64,000 bases of DNA from Heliocidaris erythrogramma (taxonomy: Eukaryota > Echinodermata > Echinoidea > Camarodonta > Echinometridae), in NCBI GenBank assembly GCA_025617745.1, contig CM046870.1:5027285-5091284 (forward strand), read 5' to 3'. The translations under genes and the position numbers were made by a program. Below the pieces are notes generated by a model that did no database searches, was not told the DNA's origin, and saw only the letters and a program-made list of their open reading frames with translations. Of the stretch, positions 39,101 through 48,100 are shown piece after piece (the stretch's first letter is position 1; each line of letters begins with the position of its first letter).

Positions 39101-42100
39101 CACAACCGGTGCTAATATCGGTGCTACCACTGGTGGTACAGCCCAAACAAACAGTTAAAAATAAGACAAGATTAAATGGGTACAGCCCCAGGAAGAGTTT
39201 TAAAAGTTTCAGAAATCAAAATTTCCTACCGCTGATGGAGCAGCTACTACTGGAGGGTAAGCACCAAAGCCTGGAGCCACTACTGGTGCTACTACCGGTG
39301 CTATTACCGGTGGTACAGCCCCATAGACTGGTGCCACTACCGGTGGAGGCACTGCTCCTACAACAGCTGGAGCAGCAGTCCCAGAGACCATCACAACTGC
39401 CGGCTGCTTAACGGCTTCAACCGCAGCGTCCATCACAGCTTTGTGTGACTTTAACATTCCGCTGAACATGCTATCCATGGTGAATCTAAATCTCTATCAA
39501 ATAAAGCTGATCACTCTTTTGAAGTTAATCTTCAAAGTGGCGCTGGATCCTACTGTCCATCTCCTTTTATTGACATGGTTGGTTTCAAATTTTTATTAAA
39601 AACATCACGTTTATCTTTTTGCACACAGCACCTTAAAAGAGGAAATGACATCAACGTTCATCCAGGGATGGAGACATTCTGGACACAATGAAACCACTAA
39701 ATGTGGGTTTTATTTCCTCATATATTCAGAATTCTACTTTCAATTCTATAATAATTGACATCAAAATATCATCCTGTTTGTCTTGTCAACGTGTCGTGGT
39801 CTAGTGGATGTGTCACTTAAATCTACATAGTACATGTACATTCCATTTGACACCCTTGACCCAAGTGTAGTACATGGAAACTGTTAACTGGTAGGAAGAA
39901 ACTCCTTGAATACTGCAGCTGATTGGCTGAAACTGACGTAACTATACACGTACATGTACATGTAGGCCTAGAGTTAAGAGAGACAGTTACACCACAGGAA
40001 GTTGCTCCTGATTGGTCAAGTCATTTCATAGAGCCCCAACAGGGCTCACATAATGTAATTCAGGTCCCCATTTACATGTACTTATATGTGAAATCGACAG
40101 TAATCAAAAAATCATATTTTGATAAGGTTATGTAGGAATTTCTTATAATGCCCAGAGTACTAGACAAAAAATAGAAATTGCCTAATTTGGGAATTTTCCT
40201 GGCTATAACAAAATTTGTGAAGGCTGAAACGCAGTTTACACATACATGTAACTCTTGCCGACTCGCAAACAGAAACAGCAGAAATACAGTGAGATAAAAC
40301 CCTTTAAAAGTGCACAAAGACAAGCTCACTTCAGCGTAGGGGTAAACCTGAGAACCCTATGACTATAATAATAATAATAATAACTAGAATTTAATTCGTC
40401 ATGAGGACGAATTAGGTGGTCTGTCTTTCAATTTGTATGATCATGATTGTAATCAGGGTGATCATAATGCTAAACTGAAGATAGGAAGTCAAGAATGCCA
40501 CGCATGGAGATGCTTCTTGAGGACAGGAATGTAGAAAAATGTGTGAAACGGTCATTGGAAGATGTGATGATGTTGATGATAATCATAATCATGATGATGA
40601 TCATTATATCATGACAGTGATGATGATAATGATGTTGATGATAATCATGATGATGATCATTATATCATGACAGTGATGATAATACTGATTTTGATGTTAA
40701 TCATCATCATCATCATCATGAATATCATGACAGTAATGATGATAATGATGTTGATGATAATCATCATCATGAATATCATCATGGCAGTGATGATGATAAT
40801 GATGTTGATGATAATCATTATATCATCATGACAGTAATGATGATAATGATGTTGATGATAATCATCATCATCATCATGAATATCATGACAGTGATGATGA
40901 TAATGATGTTGATGATAATCATGATGATGATATAATGATGATGATGGTGATGGTGATGATAATGGTGATGACCATGACTGCAATAACAGTGACCATGCCA
41001 AATATGAAACAGAAATGACATTTCGTTATGAAGATACGACCATAAGTTGATTTGTAGAAAATGGCGCCTAGATGACGTCACAATAATCTGATGACCTTGA
41101 AAAAGATGCGGGAACTTGACCTTATTAGGACTGATGACTAACGAAAATTTTAAGATAATTGACTAAGCCAATTTTGAGAAATTGTGATATCAAATAGGAC
41201 TAATGATATTGCAGGATAGCTTTAATACACGTCAGGGAATCAGATTTTCCATAGGGTTATACATAAACCACTGCACACTACTTTAAAATAGACATAACAC
41301 GCAAAATAAGGGAGTTTATTACTTGGTTTGTGATTGCTTATGTTATAATAGTCGAACAAGATGGTAAAATGAAAGGCAAAAAGAAGCCAAAAAAAAAAAA
41401 AAATTTTAGTGGACCCACCGGGGATCGAACCTGGGTCACCGGAATGAGAGGCAAGTGCTTTGACCAATATACCAAAACATTTCCCATAGAGATAACACGT
41501 AAACGAAAAAACGGGATTCTCAAATCCCATTTTGTAGTGAAAAATTGGGCATGATCCCGACATCTGATCAAAAATTGGAGACCACAATTATAAAAGCTTA
41601 TAGTCTCAGCTATAACATACTAAAATCTGGAAGAAAATAGACCAAAAACAACTGAGATACAGCTCAGAGAACAATGTCATGTAGATTCATGATTCGAAAA
41701 AAAATTATCTTCCATAGACATAACACGCAAATAGGGAAAATTCTGACATGACATCTTTAATTGAATGAAAAATGGTGGTGACTGATTTTGTAGGAAATTG
41801 CCTCAGCTACAACATATTAAAATCTGGGCGAAAAACGACCAATAATTACGAATCTAGAGCCAAATTTGCATAAATGTGATGACGTCAAAACATGAAAAAT
41901 GGAAATTTTGAATTCTGGCGCCATTTTGATGACGTTATAAGGTTTATAAGGGTCAAATGATATATGAAATAAAATCTATGATTCATACCCTACTTGATGA
42001 TGAAAAAAAATTGGGGGGTTTATGGACTATTTAAAGAGCTAGAGTTAATTTTGTAGAGGCATGTTTTTGCACGTTTTTACGTTATTTTCACCATAGACGC

Positions 42101-45100
42101 GCACACGGATTTTGAACTTTGACGCGCCCGTACGACCTTATTATTGATTGAAATTGATTCCAAGATGATTGAAATGAAGAAGAGAAGTGTCAGGATTGCA
42201 AATCAATCGAAAACGTTATTTACGACTTGCGCGCGCGTAAAACGCGCGCGCGGACGCTTACGCACAGAAATTTTTGAAATGCTCAAAATGACCTGAAACG
42301 TGTGCAGACTAGATCCTACGTGATTTTGAGCATTTTAAAAATTTGACGCGCGCGTACGCGCACGTCCTGACCTCTAGATGACCTGTGAGGACATGACTTG
42401 ATGACCCGTCAAGTGAAGTTTATGTGATGTGAATATGGTTGATTTTTGAAGATCGATTATGAAGATATAATCGATCTTGTAAATTTACAAAATGGCGTCT
42501 TGATGACGTCACGATGACATGATGACCTCCAAAAGCTTAATGGACCATGTCCATGATTGACCTCATACATGACATGAAATTCGATGATATTGACCTGGCC
42601 GATTTTGAGATTTGGTGGCCACAACAATTTGTTATAAAAATAAATAAATAAAAATAAAGAAGAAAATGCGGACAAAACTAATAGGTGATCTGTCGATACC
42701 GACAGACCACCTAATAATGTATTTATATAGCGCATTTTCCATATATTATGTTCAAATGCGCTTTCCAATGATAATAACGGAATAAGTGAGTTTTGAGGAG
42801 CTTTTTGAAGGCATCCAGAGATTTTGGGGTAGTTGATTCCACAGTTTGGGAGCAGCAGTTGAAAATGCTCTGTCACCATCTTGGGAGATGGATAGTTAAG
42901 CATGGTGCCTTGTGAGGAGCGGAGAGAGTACCGGGATGGTTGGCTGATAGTTATAAGTTCAGATAAATAAGGAGGGGCGAGACCGTGGATACATCGAAAG
43001 GTGAGTAGCAGAATCTTGAAGTGAATCCTTGACCTGATAGGTAACCAGTTCAGTTGACGGAGGATTGGTTTCATGTGAGAGAATTTGGGTAAACCTGTGG
43101 CAAGTCTGGCAGCTGCATTTTGAATACGCTGGAGTCTTTCAATGTGGGTAGCAGTGGCACCGTAGAGCAGACCATTACAGTAATCCAGGCGGCTGGTGAT
43201 GAAAGCATGGATGAGTGTGAGTAATGATCTCTGGTCCAGATACTTGCGAATTTTACGGATGTTGTGCAGATGGAAGAAGGCTGCCTTGCATGTCATCAGG
43301 ACATGTTGATTCATGTTCAGATTTGAATCAAACATGCAACCCAAGTTCTTAACGTGGCGTACAGGGACGATGTGTGGGATGTTGATCTTTTGCAGTTGCT
43401 GCCGTGTGCCAATGATGAGGAGCTCTGTCTTATCATCATTGATTAGCAATCTGTTCTTTATCATCCAAGCTCGAATATCGCTGAGACAGGACTCCATCAC
43501 TGCAACAGCTTCTCTTTCACTTGTATCACCATCAGGCTTGAACGAAAAGTAGAGCTGAGTGTCATCGGCGTAGCAGTGGGCACATGGGAGATATTTCTCA
43601 AGGACATCGAGGAGGTCTGATGTGTAGATAGAGAACAGTAGGGGCCCCAAACAGGATCCCTGAGGAACACCGCATTGCAGATTGAACTTCTCAGACTGGG
43701 AACCACGGATAATTACTCGCTGACTCCTACCAAGCAAGTATGATCGAAACCATTCCAGAGCACATCCAGAAAGACCGATCTTGGTTTGGAGACGTCTTAG
43801 GAGGGTTGCATGATCGACGGTGTCAAAGGCGGAGCTCAGGTCCAACAACACAAGGAGAGTAACCTGTTGTGAGTTCATATTGAGAAGAATGTCAGTCTTG
43901 ATTTTCAACAAAGCGGTTTCGGTACTGATTCTTCCTGTACGCAGACTGGAAGAGAGGAAAGAGAGCATAGTCGCCCATGTGAAGGTGAAGCTGGTCACAA
44001 ACAGCACTCTCTACCAGTTTGGATAAAAAGCTCAGATTGCTAACTGGGCGGTAGTTCTTGAAGTCACACTCCATTATATCTCTCTTCAACAGTGGCGTAA
44101 TAAGGGCCTCCTTCCAGTCTCTGATGAAAACTCCAGACTCGAGGGACAGGAAAACATAATTTACGTTCTTAAAACTTACAGAGGAGTGCTACCCGATTCG
44201 ATCTGGATTTCTTTAATCAATTTTTATGCTAATAACTTTTCTCCGCCTCACAAGAATGCATTGCCAGTGGATGAATTACTTACATGTGTGCCTAATACAT
44301 AAATTACACGTCTGTAGTTTCCTCTGTGATTTTGGGCCACTGTATTTTCTTCTGCAAAAATGTTTTCTTACTTTTACTAAAATAATTGCTAGACGATGAA
44401 AGTATGGTACAGTGAAACCTGTCTATAAAGACCACTCAAGGGAGACAAGAAAAGCAGTCTTTATGAGCAGGTGGTCTTTATGTACAGGTTCCTTAAATAC
44501 ATGTTTCAATGAGAAACACTTTTCAAGGGATACGAAAATTATGGTCTTTATAGACAGGTGGTCTTTCTATGCAGGTGGTCGCTAAAGCAGGTTTGACTGT
44601 AGTAGGAGTCAAAATAGATCTTTATGTTGCCTAGATGTAGAAATTTATCATGTCTGTTAACAAATTTTAGGTCTGGCTGGGCAGATATTTTTGGATCTTT
44701 AATTACACTGCATTTTCGCATAAATTCAAATACGATATTAGTAATCTACTGTTAGGGAATTTGAATGCTGACATCCAAATCTGTAGTATAAAATACTCAA
44801 ACAGTATATGCTACATACGGGACATCAGATGCCTAGCACAGGCAAACAAGACAACAGACCATGGAGGGAACAAATGGCAGCTCAAAGAACTAAACCCGAG
44901 AGCATACGCTTCTGCATGTCACTTTTGATAGATCGATTACTTGAAAAAAGGAAATATTCACACAATTATTTTTTCGCACTCACTGGAGTAAAACTAATTT
45001 CACGCTTTTAATTTTGCTGATGTCACTAGGCTCATGGGCACGAAAGTACATAAATAAAAACATTTGCATGCTTTTATTTTCCATGCCAATTTCATGTTTA

Positions 45101-48100
45101 CAGTATTCATTTTCATTTTACCCGACTTATGAGAAAGCACTATGCTTGCAGGTAAGGACCTACAGCTTTACGTCCTATCCAAGGGAATTGGTCATAAGGA
45201 TAATGCCCTTACTAAAGGGCACTAGTGCATCGACTTGGGGTCTCCCAGTTACAAGACCACTGTTCTATCACCGAGTCATTATGCTTGCTCTGTATACATC
45301 TATAATTCTTAATTCAATTACATGTAGCTACTTGCAAATTTGTGTATGATGAAAAAGTGCGTGTACATAGATGTATGCACAAGTCGGAGCAGGAAAAGAG
45401 GAAATACTTATAAGTAGAAAGGAGGATACAAATAGTTATGATACTTAACCACAACTATTGTATTTGTATATATATATATTATTAATAAAAATATTTTATA
45501 TCAATCAAGGTAACAGGAAGTTCCCCATCCATCCTCCATCAGATAAACAGGTACAGTGTACGTGTTCCATTAAAGCAACAAATATGACCTACATAAATAT
45601 ATTTCTAAAGATGCCCTGAATAAAAACAAACAGTTACAGAGGTGAAACTAAACATACAAAACAATATTCACAATAAAAATCTATTAAATACACACACTCC
45701 CACAGCTGTTGAATAATTTTTCCGGTTGTGAATATTGTTTTCACAAAAAAAGGAAGTTGTACAAAAAATTATGAAAGTACAAAAAATAATTTGATTTTAA
45801 TTATCTGTCGTCTTGTTGTCAAACAGGTGAAGATGGAAGATAATACAGCTGAATTCAACTTTATCACGAAAGTCACGCTCCCTGTCAAGCTAGTCACAAA
45901 TTCAAGAGGCTGTCATTAATTATTATAAAATGGTGAAGTAGATCCTAATCAAAAAGTACACGTGACCAGGCATTTATTTTGCTTAACATGTTAAATTTTG
46001 CTGCAGACTGGTCATCATACTCTTCATGCACTATCGGGCATGTTAACAAGTGTACATGTACATCACCGCGCATTTATGCTTCATAGGAATTTCAATGCGC
46101 GCACTCAAGCTAAACTACATTTCGCATTTATTCAAAGAACTGTTGTATTCTAGCGATATTGAGTGTTGTGTAGATTCTGCTCTTACCAAAAAAGTGTTAG
46201 CGAGGTCGGACAGTATTACTGTACCCATTAGACTGTTCCAAACTTACCTCATTTTTTAAATTTTATTACTATTCATTTGGCATTTAAAAGGTACAATACA
46301 ATGATAAAGTGAAATACATATTGAGAACAAATGCTTCAGCTTCCACTAATGCACCCCTGAAGTTGCCTGGAAGAAAAAAAAAAGGAATGCGGAATTGTGC
46401 TGATAATAAATGCTCTCACGGATGTCTATTACAGACATGTATGTACTAAGACAATATCATTGAAAGCCAATTTGATATAGAGTTACATGTACCTACATGT
46501 ACTTGTACAGTAAGTACATCAAGAGTGTATAAAAATATGAATTTGATATATTTCCTGTAATTTTATGCATGAGTCATGCCGGTAAAGTTGTGTTTTCTCC
46601 AAGAAAAATATATTTCCAAGTAATTGGGGATGGGGAGGTGGAGGGGAGGGGGATGGGGGATGGGGGAGGGGGAGGGGGAGGGGGATGGGGAAGGGGAAAG
46701 GGGAGAGGGGAGGGAAGGGGAAAGGGGAGGGGAAGGGGAAGGGGAAGGGAAGGGGAAAGGGAAGGGGAAGGGGAAGGGGAAAGGGAAGGGGGAAGGGGAA
46801 AGGGGAGGGGGAAGGGGAAAGGGGAGGGGCAAGGGGAAAGGGGAGGGGCAAGGGGAAAGGGGAGGGGCAAGGGGAAAGGGAAAGGGGAAGGGGAAGGGGG
46901 AGGGGGCACATCTTCCCGTTCCCTAGACCCTTCCTTGCACCTTGAAAACATTTCCTCCAATTCTACCCAAAAACCTGGTTTACATACATGTATGTACACA
47001 TGTAGCTTAATTAAAGCCTACCCCTCCACCTACATGTACCCCAAATGAGCAGCCATTGCATGCATTTTCCCACTGTGCCGATATATACATGTATGCACAC
47101 GTACATGTACTGTCTACATGCATACATGTGTATATTTTTCTCAATGTTATATGGGAAAAATACATATCACTGGCACTTTTGTGACATCATATCCACTTAT
47201 TGTCCACTTCACACACACAGTTGTGTTGATAATAAACACCCTCACGGATGTGTATTATTTGTATACTAAGACAATATCACTGAAAGCAACTCTGATGTAG
47301 AATTACCTATAAAGTACATCAAGTGTGTATAAAAATAGAAACTTCCTTAAGACAAGTACTGTACGTGCTTGTTGTTCACATGATCCTTTTCCTCTCATAA
47401 ATAGTTATTGGGTGAAATTTTAAAACCTTTCTTATCAATCTTTTAACAGTCTTTGAGGGTACTACATTTCGCTTCTCACTTTGTTTACTCATAAATCAAA
47501 ATTGTTTAAGGCAAGGCCTGATAATTAATCATTCATATGATGAGCAGGATTTCACCATCAAAACAGCCATTTATTGTCCTCTTTATGAATTTTGAATTGC
47601 TGAACTATGTCATTTGCATGAATGGAAGTAAAATTGCTGTCGTCCATTTAAACCAGAAAAATTGAAAATTTTAGTGAAGAATGGATATGTACATATACAT
47701 GTAACTTATTAAGTTTTATAGATCAGATATGTTTTCACATGTACGTACCCACTACCCACTTCTCTCTGATTATATTTATATCAATTATTAATCAAGACTG
47801 AAAAATTATTTTAATAAGAATACAGATGTGAAACGTATTGACCAGTTCAGTATACACAGAATTTCCATGTGCAACGTCTCTTTATGACTACGTCTTCCAA
47901 TGTTAACATTAATGTGTCACATCCGAAACACCATTTATCATATGTATCTCGAACCACATATTGGGCCACGAAGTCCAAACAGATTGGTCATACCCAAGGT
48001 AGCAATTTTAGAGGTCTTTCATACGATATATGGGATTATGTACTTTACTTTGGGTTATATTAAGTCAAAAAGTACATGTAGCCTTTTGGAAGTTACACCG

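Larger units (their letters stand above)
36480..39240. repeat. 586-bp tandem repeat array carrying duplicated exons
   Basis: Four full and one shortened (387-bp) period of a 586-bp unit. Each full unit has three related sub-repeats. Sub-repeat A (exon ends 36499, 37085, 37671, 38644) keeps good splice sites. Sub-repeat B (near 36,700, 37,290, 37,875, 38,265, 38,850) has lost the GT donor and carries an in-frame stop. Sub-repeat C (near 36,905, 37,490, 38,077, 38,464, 39,050) keeps the donor but has no acceptor giving an open phase-0 exon. Units are almost identical, so duplication or gene conversion is recent. The whole array lies inside the first intron of the sorcin-like gene. Confidence 0.9.
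40407..42714. mobile_element. Element with ATTAGGTGGTCTGTC ends
   Basis: ATTAGGTGGTCTGTC near 40,409 and GACAGACCACCTAAT ending near 42,714. Interior has the GAT-rich minisatellite, a tRNA-like head, repeated GACATAACACGCAAA-like motifs and CpG-rich GCGCGCG stretches (42,100-42,370). Its right end abuts the 3' end of the CR1/L2-like LINE. Confidence 0.55.

Noticed and set aside
36913-39411. Repeated plus-strand frames starting MKQLQLEGKHQSLEP
   Set aside because: They are antisense shadows of the Pro/Val-rich exon repeats.
41411-41480. Functional tRNA-Glu(CTC)
   Set aside because: Acceptor arms do not pair and the 5' half is degenerate; better read as a tRNA-derived repeat.
45014-45349. 111-codon plus frame in the intron
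   Set aside because: Random-looking composition, no domain, opposite strand to the host gene and no splice partners.
46519-47048. Overlapping long frames on both strands rich in Pro/Leu/Ser or Gly/Lys
   Set aside because: All six frames are open because the DNA is a purine-only repeat; no splice or domain support.
46398-47338. LTR pair of a small retroelement
   Set aside because: The repeats lack TG...CA ends and the interior is only a purine tract with no primer site or coding sequence.
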